DNA of 64,000 bases, taken from Cinnamomum chago (taxonomy: Eukaryota > Streptophyta > Magnoliopsida > Laurales > Lauraceae). Under the pieces are notes generated by a model. The model was given only the letters and a program-made list of their open reading frames with translations. It was not told the DNA's origin and did no database searches. Location: contig CP142452.1 of the NCBI GenBank assembly GCA_038049695.1, positions 29,872,501 through 29,936,500 on the forward strand, given 5' to 3'. Position 1 is the stretch's first letter, and every line of letters starts with the position of its first letter. A program made the translations under genes and the position numbers. Shown one piece after another: positions 1 through 10,617 of this stretch.

Positions 1-1425
1 CATATGGGCTCTTCCGGAGCCTTCAATTATTTGCACAGGTCCAGTTACGGCGGAAACTTTTTTGGAATGAATATTAATTCTAAGAAAAATTTCTGATTTT
101 TTAAAATGGTGTGTGTTGTGGCAATATCTATCAAACATAGATTGTCCTTAGTTCCATGATCCATACCTTAAACAAAAATAATAAAACATCGTAACTATGC
201 AATCACATGATTAAAATTAAAATAATTAAAAACATTCACCATAATTTAGGACATTAATGAAGTTTTCTATCAAAACAGAAAAGTCTAAGAAATATGCATC
301 TCAAATGAACTAAAAAAAAATTTAAGTGATGTTCAAAGAATCATGGGTCTTCTAGACCATGCCAGGGGGTGCCGCCAAAAGATTATTAAATGCCTTATTT
401 TCTAGATGTTGGTTATCTTCATCTTGAAAGAAGTCACGAGTCTCCAAGTTTGTAATGTCAATTGGAGGCCTCTTTGATGTCATTATATCCCAATTCTAGC
501 CTTCTAGATCATTTGTCTCTGCTGAATGAACAAAGGCCTTGTATGCTTTGTATTGTTCCACCACTTCTTTTGGTGCACGATAGGTGCGTGACCAATGCCC
601 ACTTCTTCCACATCTATGGCATGTGTCATTAGGATAGTAGGAAGGATTTGCCGGTGGATTTTGGTTGTTCTTATGTTGAGGGCTAGACCATTTTTGATGA
701 TTTTTGAATTTTGGTGGATGACCTTTAAAACCACCTCGCATGGAGGAGTTATGTCGTCAACTTCTACTGGAGGATTTATGTCTGCCATGGCCCCTACCTC
801 TGCCTCTGTTTGAACTAAGACTGACATTTGCTTCAGGAACTGTCAAAGATCTAGTTGGTCTGGAGTTATGATTTTTCATCAATACTATGGAATTTTGTTC
901 AGCAACTAGGAGACATGAGATAAATTTTGAATATTTGGAGAAACTTTGCTCTCGATATCGCTGGTGCAAGGGCACATTCGAGGCATGAAAAATGGACAAC
1001 GTTTTCTCCAACATCTGCTCCTCCGAAACCTTTTCACCACATAATCTTAATCTAGAAACAATATTGAATAGGGTAGAGTTGTATTCAGATACTGTTTTAT
1101 AATCCTGTAACCTCAGGTTTAACCATTCATTATGGGTAGCTGGCAGTATGACCATCTTCTGATGATCACATCTATCCTTCAGGGATTTCCATAGGCCTGT
1201 TGGGTCTTCCACAGTAAGGTATTCATTTTTGAGGTCGTCATATATGTGATGGCGCAGGAAGATGAGGGCTAACGCCTTTTCCTCTGAGGACATCTTGTTG
1301 CCTTTCTTTATGGTCTCTCCCAATATCTTGGATTGCAAGTGGATTTTAGCATCATGTTGCTAAGATAAGTAATTGTCCCCATTTATGTTAAGTTCTTTAT
1401 AGTCAAGTTTAGCTAGATTTGACAT
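1..1425 (-). pseudogene. Copia retrotransposon gag-protease, broken and cut by the window edge
   Basis: This is the start of a Ty1/copia polyprotein. The N-terminus at 1425 begins MSNLAKLDYKELNINGDNY, followed by a UBN2-type gag core (about 1340-760) with the motifs LWKSLKDRCDHQK and YNSTLFNIVSRLRLCGE. An arginine-rich stretch follows, then a CCHC zinc knuckle near 600-620. The knuckle reads CHRCGRSGHWSRTY, so its last cysteine has become tyrosine. The next visible domain is the aspartic protease at 180-1, with IDIATTHTILKN followed, in another frame, by IIEGSGRAHM. Breaks seen: a stop at 1360-1362 where Copia gags have Trp, a stop at 496-498, a stop at 352-354 and a frameshift inside the protease. 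Integrase and reverse transcriptase would lie beyond base 1. The LTR on its 5' side is at 2585-2786. Gag packages the RNA and the protease matures the polyprotein, but this copy cannot do either. Confidence 0.88.
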
Positions 1426-2571
1426 TATGCAAGAACTGTAATAAGAAAGTTAACCGTGCGAAGATAATCAGTAAAGGGAAAAAATTAAATATTAACATCA
1501 TAAGTAATAAAGGAAGGAATTAAAAAAAAAAATTGGCCAAAGAAAAGTTAGAACATCAGGTTTATAACTTTGAGAATCAAAACTGCTGGTTCTGTCAATC
1601 AGGTTTGATTTAGAACTTCAGGTTCATAACTTTGAGAATCAGAACTGTTGGTTCTGTCAAGACTTCAGGCTTGATTTAGAACTTCAGGTTCATAACACAT
1701 GAGATTAGAACTTCAGGTTCTAATAAATAATCAGAACTTCTGGTTCTGTTAAAGTTTTCATATTTAATTTTATGGCCGTATATTTTATTTTGGATTTCAA
1801 TAAAAAAACTCCAGGTTTTGATCTATGGATATGAATCTACAGGTTCATATCACTATTCCAACTTCTAGGACTGCTGGTCCATGGATGGGTGAACTTTAGG
1901 TTCACTTTTAGAACTCCGGGTTCTATTTTGTGATCCATTCATAGCATTAATAAATTTAAATTAAAAGAAAAAAATCACGCAAGAAGATGACCAATAACCA
2001 AACACTATAATTATAGTAAAGAAGTATCATAAACTAATTTTATGTATTCTAATAAATTAGATTCGAACTATGGTTTGGATACCACTTACCGTGATCGCAG
2101 TTCATAAAAAAATTCTGACCATTGAAATGCTGATCTATTGCGTCTATTAGGCAATGCTCGTCGTCACGAATCTACGGAACCAGACCGTTCGTTGATTGAA
2201 GGTTGGATGAAGAAGTTATGGATGGACTTGATGGATGGAATCCTCTTGCACGCATCTCGAGATGAGAGGAAGGCTCCTTAGCGGTTTTGAAACAGAAGTC
2301 ATTGCACGCACGGTTTGTTGCATGCACGCAAACCGAGGTAGGAAGAGAAAAGCAAACCGAAGCTTCTTTGATTGAAATAGAGACTTATAATTTATGAAAA
2401 AAAGGGTGCTTTGATGTTGCATGCAAAACGAGTGATTGAAAACAAATAGCAGTGCTTCCTTGGTGCTTTAGAAGTAATAACTTCTTGTTGTTTTCACAAA
2501 CCGAAGCAGGAAACCAAATAACAAATCGATGAATGCTTTTTGTTTTTCAATCTAAACTAATCAAAGAGAAT
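1426..2571 (-). other. 5' leader of the Copia element
   Basis: This is untranslated DNA between the primer binding site and the gag start. It holds a block of short degenerate repeats (1545-1935). Near 2086-2091 the minus strand reads CACGGTAAGTGG, a good match to a plant splice donor, so a leader intron is possible but unproven. There is no open frame of note. Confidence 0.6.
1545..1935. repeat. Degenerate short repeats around GAACTTCAGGTTC
   Basis: The words gaacttcaggttc and gaacttctggttctg recur about ten times here with variable spacers, sometimes within a longer unit holding ataactttgagaatcagaactg. The word is close to self-complementary (GAAC...GTTC), so each copy could form a small hairpin. 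The repeats sit in the Copia leader. Confidence 0.7.
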
Positions 2572-2584
2572 GGTGCTGATAACG
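2572..2584 (-). promoter_or_regulatory. Putative primer binding site of the Copia element
   Basis: Directly inside the LTR the minus strand reads CGTTATCAGCACC. Copia elements commonly carry a TATCAG-containing site here, where a cellular tRNA primes minus-strand DNA synthesis. The match to the usual initiator-Met site (TGGTATCAGAGC) is partial. Confidence 0.55.
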
Positions 2585-2786
2585 TGATATTAAAAGAGAA
2601 AGAGACAAGAGAAAGAAGATTATAGGAAGAAGGGAGAGCTTTTCTATTATCTCATTAACTGTGTACAATAATACAAAGGTAGAGAGGCCTATTTATAGGC
2701 AAAATTAACCCCACAAGAGATGAACCCTAATTTTAACCCTAACTCATATCAAGTGGGCATCCACCCAAGATCCATATATTATAACA
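2585..2786 (-). mobile_element. 5' LTR of the Copia element
   Basis: On the minus strand this 202-bp LTR begins TGTTATAATATATGG at 2786 and ends in CA at 2585, next to the primer site. A TATA box (TATAAATAGG, plus positions 2688-2697) sits about 90 bp into it, as expected for the U3/R boundary. The LTR lies directly against the hAT transposase coding sequence at 2787, so the Copia element inserted into that gene. The partner 3' LTR is outside the window. Confidence 0.75.
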
Positions 2787-3329
2787 TTTAATAGATTTTA
2801 CCCCTACTTGTATGATAAGATTTATGATGTGGCATGCACATCTATTGTGAAATAGATCTCCATTTAAATTTAGTTGAATCGCAGGTTTTAGTAAATCTGC
2901 TGCAACATTGTTAGTGCTTGCATTATCTAAAGTTATAGAAATTATTTTATTTTCAATTTTATATTCTCAAAGTTTTTCAAGGATGGACCCTATCCTAGCA
3001 CCAATGTGTGGGAACTCTAATAAAGAAAACAAAATCATTCTTTTTTGCATCACCTAATCACTATCAATATAATGTGCTGTGATTGCAATGTACCTCAGAT
3101 TTTGTTTAGAGGTCCATAAATCTAAAGTCAAAGCCACTTTTCCAGGTATGTTTTCAAAAACCTATTTTAAACTCTCTTTTTCTTTCAAAAAAGTTTTTAT
3201 TTCATCATTTCTAGCAGTAACTCTAGATATTTTTTGCCATAAAAAAACAAAGGCAGACCTCAAAAATCTTACAAAGGATCGGTCTTCGGCAAGTATAAAT
3301 GATAAATGGCGAACTATTATAAACTTAAT

Positions 3330-5082
3330 TGTTGGAAAATAGGTGGGCCATTTAGATATGTTTCAAAATCTTTTGACCCACTTGATGCAGGGATCAACTA
3401 TCTAGAAGGCAACAAACCCAATCCAGGATGCAATCCTTCAAACTCATAAACCATGTACAGCAATATATCATATCTAGAAGATAGAAAACAACACCTAAAC
3501 ATGCAACCATGAAATCCACAACATACAAGAATGTGGATTATACCTTTGAAGCTTAGTTGTGGTCTAATGGAGGATTTGAATTCTTTCTTTGATGATGAAC
3601 ACCTTCACTAATCAAATCAGAATCTCCAACACCTTTTGATCTTCCACGCTATGACCCGTATCAGATTATCTTTTCTCAAGAAAATGGTGGAACCTCCAAG
3701 AGAAAACCCTAAGGAAACTAGAAGAGGGAAGGGATGTGCAACAACTTGCACAAGAGAGGAAGAAATAGGATGGGCGTGAATCCCTAGGTGGAATTCTTGC
3801 ATAGGACGTCCAAGTCTCCTCTGTCTCTCTTTTATAGCACTTAAGCAACCTCTTCTTTCTAATTGAAATAGAAGTCTTACTTCCAAAACAATTAGTTGCT
3901 TACTAAATCACAATTAGAAGTCTTACTTCAAATATGATTAGTAACTTCCTCTTTTACTAATTAAAATAGAAGTCTTACTTCCATTAATAATTAGTAACTT
4001 ACTATTACCACTATTAGAAGTCTCACTTCAAATAGAAATAGTAACTTTCTATTTCCTTTTAAAATTCTACTATAATTAGTATCTTTCTAATATCTTGGGC
4101 TAGCGTGGGGACCACTAGGGATTCCTTAGAAAGCTGGCTCCAACTGGGACACGTGAGCCCACATCTCATGTGTAGTCCGGGCCCACAGTTAATTGCAAAT
4201 AACTCCACTATATAAATGCAATTGAACTCCAGTCTTAGGAATATATTACAATGAAGACCTTAAACTTCCCAATTATCACAAGTAGGCCCCTCCATCTATA
4301 TCCATGGATCAATTGGACCTGCCCTCCAAATTAGATCCATGTCTTATTATCCTTGAGCCCTAATTAATTATAGTGATCATTTGGTACCGATCCGATTAAC
4401 TCTTAATTGGAATGGGTGTGCACTTACCAATGATAAATCTATTAATTGGCACAAGGGGATATTAAAGATAAATTCTATCTTGACCATTGAATGTTCTCAC
4501 AACTCTACTACCATGTACCCAAATCACCGAGGTGTTGACCTACAATTGGCCTCACTCATTGGTGACTCAAAGCAAATGAATAGATAGAAACTTGAGTTCA
4601 TTAATGTCTTAGGATTATGAGCCTATTGTTAGGGAATTATGAGAGCAGACCTTAAAGTAAAGACAGTATATATAAGGTGCTTCTTATGGTCCTTCAATAC
4701 ATCCAATGTACCAGCACCATGATCCAGAATCTTACATTCTGATGATCAAGACAAATCACACTATCTCATAGTGATCAAAGTGCTGTAACCTTGTTAGATG
4801 AGATGTCCAATCTCATCACTGGTTGAGGAGATATTTAAGTATAAGATCTACAATACATGTCTCATGTATGTTGATCTCATCCATGTACATGTATTACATC
4901 TAGTATACTTGTGGACTCTGGTTCATCTCATGAACCATTATGTAATTCTTATTGGTTATGTCCAAGTATATACTTAAACACCATTCATCTCATGAAAGGA
5001 AAACATGATTGTATTGATAAATAAAGAAATTAATCAATTTATTACATCATATACCCTTGGTATTGAGACAAAAAAACTAACA
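3330..5082 (-). mobile_element. Solo LTR (about 1.75 kb) inside the hAT gene
   Basis: On the minus strand the segment starts TGTTAGTTTTTTTG at 5082 and ends TTTTCCAACA at 3330, the usual TG...CA ends of an LTR. A TATA box (TATAAAAGAG) is at plus 3828-3838. Flanking 5-mers (5083-5087 and 3325-3329) are similar but not identical. Removing the insert plus one flanking 5-mer puts the hAT reading frame back in phase, which supports the ends chosen. No gag or pol lies between the ends, so this looks like a solo LTR left by recombination. Its lineage was not identified, and the open frames in it are not convincing genes. Confidence 0.65.
3828..3838 (-). promoter_or_regulatory. TATA box of the solo LTR
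   Basis: The minus strand reads CTATAAAAGAG about 1.25 kb into the LTR. It is followed by CT/GA-rich DNA, as in many LTR promoters. Confidence 0.45.
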
Positions 5083-5434
5083 ATAAGTTAATATCTAGCA
5101 ATAGTAGGGTCATAGTTGAAAACTCTTAAACCGCCAGATGAATCTGTTTGAGAAAGTTGTGTTTGGATCATCCCACCTCTTCCCCCATCGTTAGCGGTAT
5201 TCGTGTGTTTGGGCACACACTTATGTGTCTATTAAGGTGGCCGGTGCTGCTTGATGATTTGGCATTAGTGATGTCTTTGCAATATTTACATTGTGCCTTT
5301 TCCTCTGTTCCTCCTTTAGGACTTGGGACAGTAACTTTAACAAAATTAGACCATACAGGAGAAGTCAATCTTGTTTTTCTCTTCTTTTTAGTTATAGAAA
5401 CCGAACATGCAGGATCTTGGATTGGCTTGGACAT

Positions 5435-6293
5435 TGGGATTATTACTATCTACTTTTATGCCCTGACTTTGACCTTAATGAATAAATCCAGGATTTTCCT
5501 CATTTAGAGAGAATTCTAGGTTGAAATGTTGTGATGGTCCAGCCATTTCTCTAAATAAAAGATTAAAAAAAACGTAAATAAATAATTATGTATAATGTGT
5601 TTTTTGTGATAATTTATATAAGAAAGAGGAGAAGATGAGACTTAATATATAATATTACTATGTATATTATTACTAAATAAAACTCAAAATTAAAAATAAT
5701 AAATACCTTTATGAGAGAGGGAGAGCTAATGGAGAAGTCCTTAGTTGAATCATCCACTTTGGAGAAGTCACTCTCACTCTTCATTTCTTAGAAAACTTTG
5801 TAGAAAGCTTAGAGCCCTAGACTTTAGAATGAGACTTAAGAGAGGTTAGAGCCTTAGAACTTTAAAGGGAGTGTGAGAAACGAGATAGTAGATAAGTGTA
5901 TGGAAATGAGAGGAATGAAGGCTATTTATAGAATTCTTAAGTGATAAAATGACATAAAATACCCCCTCATATGACTGTTTTATAGCAGTTGAAGGGGTAT
6001 AATGGTAAAAAAATGATCAAAAGACACTAATACTCCCCCATTTGACAATTTATAGTAGTTGGGGGTGGGGGGTTAACAATGTAAAAAAAAAAAAAAAAAA
6101 CATTTTGACCGTTTTTTGAGGGGGGGGTTGTTTTAAAAAATCTGACCGTTGGGCCTTCCCCAGGCCAAGCCGTGCCTCGTGCCGGGCTAGGCCTTCCCCG
6201 GTCCAAGTCAACGGGCCCAGGCACGGTCTGGCATGGTTTTTCCGTGCCGGGCTTGTGCTGGGCTTGGGCTGTCCGCCCATATTTACACCCTTA
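5435..6293 (-). mobile_element. hAT element 5' region and terminal repeat
   Basis: This is untranslated DNA upstream of the transposase start. A TATA box (TATAAATAGC on the minus strand, plus 5921-5930) would give a leader of roughly 460 nt. Nearer the end lie G-runs, an 18-A run, and GGCCCG/GCACGG-type subterminal repeats at 6150-6275. The end reads CTAAGGGTGTAAATATGGGC on the minus strand, very like the TAGGGGTGTCAA ends of plant hAT elements. The opposite end is outside the window, so the 8-bp target duplication cannot be checked. Confidence 0.7.
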
Positions 6294-6724
6294 GCCAAAC
6301 CGCACTACCATCTTTAAGAAAAATGATTTTCTTAATGAAAATCAGATTTATATCTCATTGTGTGGCCATACACAACCCGCACTACCATCTTTAACTAATC
6401 AGTATGCAACCCACTTAATCCAGCTGGGACCAGGGCCCTTTGCCGACCAATCCAGCTGGGCCCAAGGCCACCCTGGTCGACCATCAGGGCTCAGTCTGAT
6501 GGATGGGATGGCCCTTATCTTTGATTAGGTGGACCCCTGGGCCCCACTAGTCCAGACGTTCTTGGGTGTTTAATAATGTGGAATTCTGAAAAACCCATTT
6601 TTTTCTCCTCTGTTCGTTCTTCTTTCCACAATAGGTTTTCATTTCAAGGGTTGAATTCCCACAACATGAAGGCTTAAATAACATCATTATAATGCAGCCC
6701 AAATGAGAAATTTCAAGCTTCCCA
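6294..6724. other. Intergenic DNA next to the hAT end
   Basis: No gene is seen. The word ccgcactaccatctttaa occurs twice (6300-6317 and 6378-6395), and ccagctgggaccagggccc is echoed a few dozen bases later. The stretch probably belongs to the promoter region of the exon that follows. Confidence 0.5.
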
Positions 6725-6732
6725 AATCCCAA

Positions 6733-6742
6733 CTATAAATAC
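6733..6742 (+). promoter_or_regulatory. Candidate plant TATA box
   Basis: CTATAAATAC lies about 30 bases before a pyrimidine-rich start region and a long CT tract, the common form of a plant core promoter with a CT-rich leader. Confidence 0.5.
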
Positions 6743-6764
6743 AGTTGACGGATCCCTAATTTAA

Positions 6765-6794
6765 GGTTTCTGGCTTTCTTCTTTTTCTTCCCTC

Positions 6795-6825
<31 letters not shown>

Positions 6826-7030
6826 CCTTGCATTCCTTCCACGAAGAAGATTACTCTGAAGAGCTCGGACCGTGAGACATTCGATGTGTCGATGAGGTAG
6901 TCGCTCTGCAGTCGCTGACCAGTAGCACATGATCGAAGATGATTGGGCCACCGTCATTGGACGCCGATGATCGGTGAGGGCCTGGGATGCAGAGTTCGTC
7001 AAGGGAGATCAGGCGGTGCTTCTCATCCTG
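6765..7030 (+). other. Putative noncoding first exon of an unidentified gene
   Basis: After the TATA box come TTTCTTC/CT-rich leader DNA and GC-richer DNA without a convincing start codon. A strong splice donor follows (CCTG then GTAATG at 7031). T-rich, intron-like DNA comes next. This fits a 5'-UTR exon followed by a leader intron, a frequent plant arrangement. The body of the gene was not found; the region where it should start is occupied by the virus-like block at 7770-10920. The exact transcription start is a guess. Confidence 0.4.
6791..6826. repeat. CT microsatellite in the leader
   Basis: A (CT)n run with one interruption. It lies within the putative 5' UTR. Confidence 0.9.
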
Positions 7031-7769
7031 GTAATGAATCCCTTTTTTATTTGGTTTATGATTCTGGGGTGGTGTTTGTCTGATTAAATTTGGGGGTTTT
7101 TGGTGCATTGCTTGTGTTTCTTAGATTTGTGATGATGATGGGTTGTTGTTAAAATTCGAAACTAGATGCGTTTTTTTTTATTTAGGATTTGTACCTAATA
7201 TTTGATTTCTTTTTCTGGCGTGTTCTTGGTTTGGTTAATTTGTTATTATAATTGAATTTAGGGTTTTGGTGGCTGTTTTTGTGTTGATGATGGTGAGTTT
7301 TTGTTTGTGGAATTAGACTGGTTTTTTGCTTTGTAAGGTTTGTATTAATCTCTTAACTTGGGTCTACAGAAAGAAGTGCTGGGCGAGTGTTTAATAGGTA
7401 GGGCTCGTAATTTCTCGGTCTGTTTCTAGGTTTTCTTGATGGGATGGGTTTTTTGTAGTTGAATCGAACTTAGATTTTTAGTGGACGTTGCTCGGTATAT
7501 TTGTGTTTCTTGGTTTATGATGATCATAGGTTTTTGCTGAAATTATATTTGAGATTCTTTCTTCTAGGGTTTGTTCTTGATCTCTTAATGTAGGACTGTA
7601 TTAGTATATTTGTGTTAGATCTTTTCTTGGAAGTGTTGTTAAGTCTGTGATCTTTAATTCTGTTTCTAAATTTTCTCTACTGGTTGTGGTGTTGGAGTGG
7701 AATATAGGGTTCTGGTGGATGTTGGTGGGCAGTTTTGTGTTTCTTGATTAATCGATGATGGGGAGATTG
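7031..7769 (+). other. Intron-like T-rich DNA with internal near-repeats
   Basis: Starts with the donor GTAATG and stays T/G-rich. Phrases such as tagggttttggtggctg, ttgtgtttcttg and gatgatgggt recur in altered form around 7060-7130, 7250-7300, 7480-7530 and 7700-7760. This suggests an old tandem duplication of about 200-230 bp. No acceptor or second exon was found. Confidence 0.35.
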
Positions 7770-7788
7770 TTTTTTTTTTTTTTTTTTT
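7770..7788 (-). other. Poly(A) tract at the 3' end of the virus-like block
   Basis: A run of 19 T on the plus strand, so 19 A at the 3' side of the minus-strand ORF block. It could be the tail of a reverse-transcribed RNA, or a chance T-run in the intron-like DNA. No matching target duplication was seen at the other end. Confidence 0.4.
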
Positions 7789-7986
7789 AATGTATATCAT
7801 TTCAAACCATTTCAAAATAAACTTTAGGTTAATCCATCTTGAGCATAATGTGTAAACATTACTTGGCTTGGGTGTTGAACTGATAATATACCTTCAGAAA
7901 TTATGTATTTCTCGTATCCCTGAGTTCCTATTATTAATTTTATGTATTTGGCTGACTTTAGTGGCAAGACAAATCCTGGGATCACA

Positions 7987-9058
7987 CTAAATTAGGCAAC
8001 ATTTTGTTGGAATTCCAGTTGTCCTATTCCAATTATGCTTTTCTTGAATTCTTTCATCTGCAAGGATGGCACATAGTTTAACGTCAGGGTTAGGGCTTTG
8101 TAGTCCTTGTATTAGACATTGGAATAAACCATGTGAAAGGAATTCATATCCTTTTCTTTCCCTCATGTTTATCCATGTAGGATTGAAAACGTCAAATTTT
8201 TGGCATATTTTGTCAACTGTGACCAAGTCTCCCCATTTGGTTATTTCATAGTCTTTTCCTTTAGGATCTTCTCCTTTTAGGAAAAGATCTTCATATCTTA
8301 CTGGAGGTAATGTTTGGTTCTTCATAGGCTTTTCCTCTATTTGCCATTCATTGTCACCAAACTCGTTCATAAGTTTTGGCAGAGCAGGCATCTTCCATAA
8401 GTTTTTCCTCTATGGCAGAGCAGGCATCTTCCATAAGTTTTGTGTTTTTATCAAAACTCATCAAGATTTCTTCTTTAACATTCTCTGATATTTGGTGTAT
8501 TCTTCTTTCAGCAGTGTTGATAGCATCTCTTATTCCTTGATAGGGATAAGTATGCTCTGTAGTTTTTAAATGAGTTTTAATATCTTCTACCTCTTTATTT
8601 ATTTGGGAGAGGTTATAACTAATTTTTGTATTTGTGTTAGAGATTTTCAGATAAGTACTGGTGATGTTTTGGCTATGGCTGTCGCCAATTCCTTTTGTTA
8701 GCTGAATTTGTGAGGCTAGAGTTGTTAAGCCTTTGCTGAGGTTAAGTTGATATTCTGTGAAAACCTGAAAAAACCTTTCTAACCCTTTTCTTAAGCTTTC
8801 TTTGCTATTTTTAGTGGTTTTCCCACATAATATTAATTCTTCTCTGAGCTGGATTAATCCTGAAGTTAGAAAATTTTGCGAATTTCCTATGGCTTGGGTA
8901 AGGTGGAGAGCAAAAAGTTTTTCTAAATCTCTTCTTTGTATGAGGAATTCATATCCTCCTTTAATGATTATGTTTTGAATTCTTTGTAAGAATTCTTCTA
9001 ATGAAGTAATAGCTACTTCCTGTGCTGGAATAGGGTTTTCAGAAGGAACTATATTCAT
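7987..9058 (-). pseudogene. Third ORF of a pararetrovirus-like block, truncated
   Basis: The frame opens with ATG at 9058 and runs about 230 codons as a hydrophilic, Gln/Glu/Lys-rich, probably coiled-coil region. The product then continues in another frame from 8391 to a stop at 7987. The break falls at a 36-bp (12-codon) tandem duplication at 8378-8449. I found no movement-protein, coat, protease or reverse-transcriptase motif, so this would be only the N-terminal part of a polyprotein. Position and layout suggest the start of a badnavirus- or tungrovirus-type ORF3, but the sequence was not matched to any named protein. It could also be an unknown retroelement protein. Confidence 0.4.
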
Positions 9059-9568
9059 TATGGTGTGTTAAGATCTGTGCATGTAGCCTTTTCAATGGCT
9101 GCTAGCTTATTAGAGAGAGTTTTTTTCTCTCTCTAGACATTTCTTCCATTTGTTGGAGTAATCTGTCTTGAGTTTCTCTGGTTTCATGTGAGTCTCCATC
9201 TAAGTTTGTGCGACGGCTTCTCCAAAGTTAACTGGGATTTGTTCATCTACCTTAATTAAGGTGTTGTCTATTAAATCTAGCTTTAGATTTATTTCGTTGG
9301 ATATTTCTATTTGAGTTAGGCTAACTTTGCCTAATGCCTCAAATAGGCAGTTTATCCTATCACTAAGGTGGTTTCCTAGTGCAACTAAGTGGATTAGTCC
9401 ATGATTCCTTTCTGAGATGTGTGCTGAATGCTCACAAGCCATGTTCTCATGCCAGCATTCAGATTTGGGTCTATGTTCTCCATTTAGAGGGACATAGTTA
9501 TTTTCTCTGTTATATCCGTATATCCATGTATATATACGGGTTATGAGAAAAGGTCTTTGTTCAGTCAT
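9059..9568 (-). pseudogene. Second ORF of the pararetrovirus-like block
   Basis: An ATG at 9568 opens 122 codons ending at 9200. In a neighbouring frame, open and charged coding sequence typical of a coiled coil continues to a TAA whose last base overlaps the ATG of the next ORF (TAATG at about 9056-9060). This suggests a single frameshift in an original frame of roughly 170 codons. Small coiled-coil second ORFs that abut or overlap ORF3 are typical of badnavirus-like caulimovirids. The family assignment rests on layout only. Confidence 0.4.
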
Positions 9569-9676
9569 TTTGAACAGTGGTATTTTCTAGGCAGTTGGTT
9601 TTAACTATCTAGGCTAGTTCTACAAATCCTTGTTATATGGCTGCCTGGTAAGTATTTTGGAATTCTTTTAGTTCAT

Positions 9677-10590
9677 TTAAGAATTCCAGGGAGTACTAAT
9701 GGGGTTTTTCCCAAAACTTCTTTCAAAATGTTTCCATAGGAAATATCTATCATATACACGCATATTTTTCATTCTGAAAATAGTGTTGGTTATTTTCCTT
9801 CTATTATCTATGTATATGGAATAGAGTTCTGGGTTGTGAATTTTTATAAATTCTTCCAAGTCATAGTTATTTGTTCCAGATCTAGTGATTTCTAGAATAT
9901 TCATCATGTATTCTGAGGTCTGCTGGTTTACAGGGAATCTTTCTATGATATTCTGGATATCAAATAGATATTGAGGTTCACAGATTCTACGGGAATTATT
10001 CCAAAAAGTCTCCTAAAGTCCAATCTAAATTCTTCCATAAGCCGGACAAGCCTATGGTCTCCTAAGGGAGGAATATGATTATCCATATATAAGGTATGGC
10101 ACAACTGAGATTGGGACCAAATTTCTTTGGTAAGCATATACGAATGCTTCCTGGAAGGTATCTTCGTATTCAGGGATGAATTCTAAAAATTCACTGTAAA
10201 GAGTGTAATAATCTTCAAGGAACTGTCTTCCTATATCATTAACACCTTGTAAATATGTCCTTACATTTTTTATTCTGCTCATGACTTGGATGAGAGAGAT
10301 TCTGTGCTCTGAAAAGATAAGATCTAGTTTTGGTCTTATCTTGTGATAATGGAGAACATCCTCTAATAAGAGGGTTCTTCTTCTTTGCAAGGCTTTATCT
10401 AGAATGACATTAAATTTGGGAATGAAAATCGTAAGGGTGGATTTTGGGTGATAACCCTGAGGTTCTGGATATGCCAATCAAGGTTGTCAATGTACATATC
10501 AGAATGTTGTTCCAAGATATTTGATATACTGGGTTCTGGGTAGAGTCCAGATTGTTCGGAGGCTCTGGGGGTCTGAGATTACGCATCTTT
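9677..10590 (-). pseudogene. First ORF of the pararetrovirus-like block, several frameshifts
   Basis: Open frames of 132, 64 and 76 codons (10477-10079, 10137-9943, 9907-9677) overlap or abut in different frames, and a further open piece reaches back to about 10590. Together they look like one acidic and aromatic-rich protein of about 300 residues broken by at least three indels. It follows directly after a promoter, poly(A) signal and primer-site arrangement. It resembles no plant cellular protein that I recognise. No joined product is given here. Confidence 0.4.
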
Positions 10591-10617
10591 ACAACTTGAC
10601 TATGCCAAGTTTGAATG

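Larger units (their letters stand above)
2787..5434 (-). pseudogene. hAT (Ac-like) transposase, disrupted by two LTR elements
   Basis: The protein starts at 5434 with a BED zinc finger (CKYC followed by HLNRH and a final Cys, 5168-5434). A frameshift near 5165 leads into RVFNYDPTIARY, then the frame is cut by a solo LTR (3330-5082). It resumes at about 3320 with FIIVRHLSF and the hAT core: FENIPGKVALTLDLWTSKQN, AITAHYIDSD, FPHIGARIGSILEKL, ISITLDNASTNN and CACHIINLI, up to 2787 where the Copia LTR interrupts it. In-frame stops occur after SLK, IDSD and EKL, and one TAA at the solo-LTR junction. The C-terminal dimerisation region would lie beyond the window. The intact enzyme cuts and pastes its own element through the terminal repeats; this copy is dead. 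Confidence 0.85.

Noticed and set aside
3617..3886. 89-codon minus-strand frame
   Set aside because: It lies in the solo LTR downstream of its TATA box and has no recognisable domain.
5148..5507. 119-codon plus-strand frame
   Set aside because: It is the antisense of the hAT BED-finger coding region.
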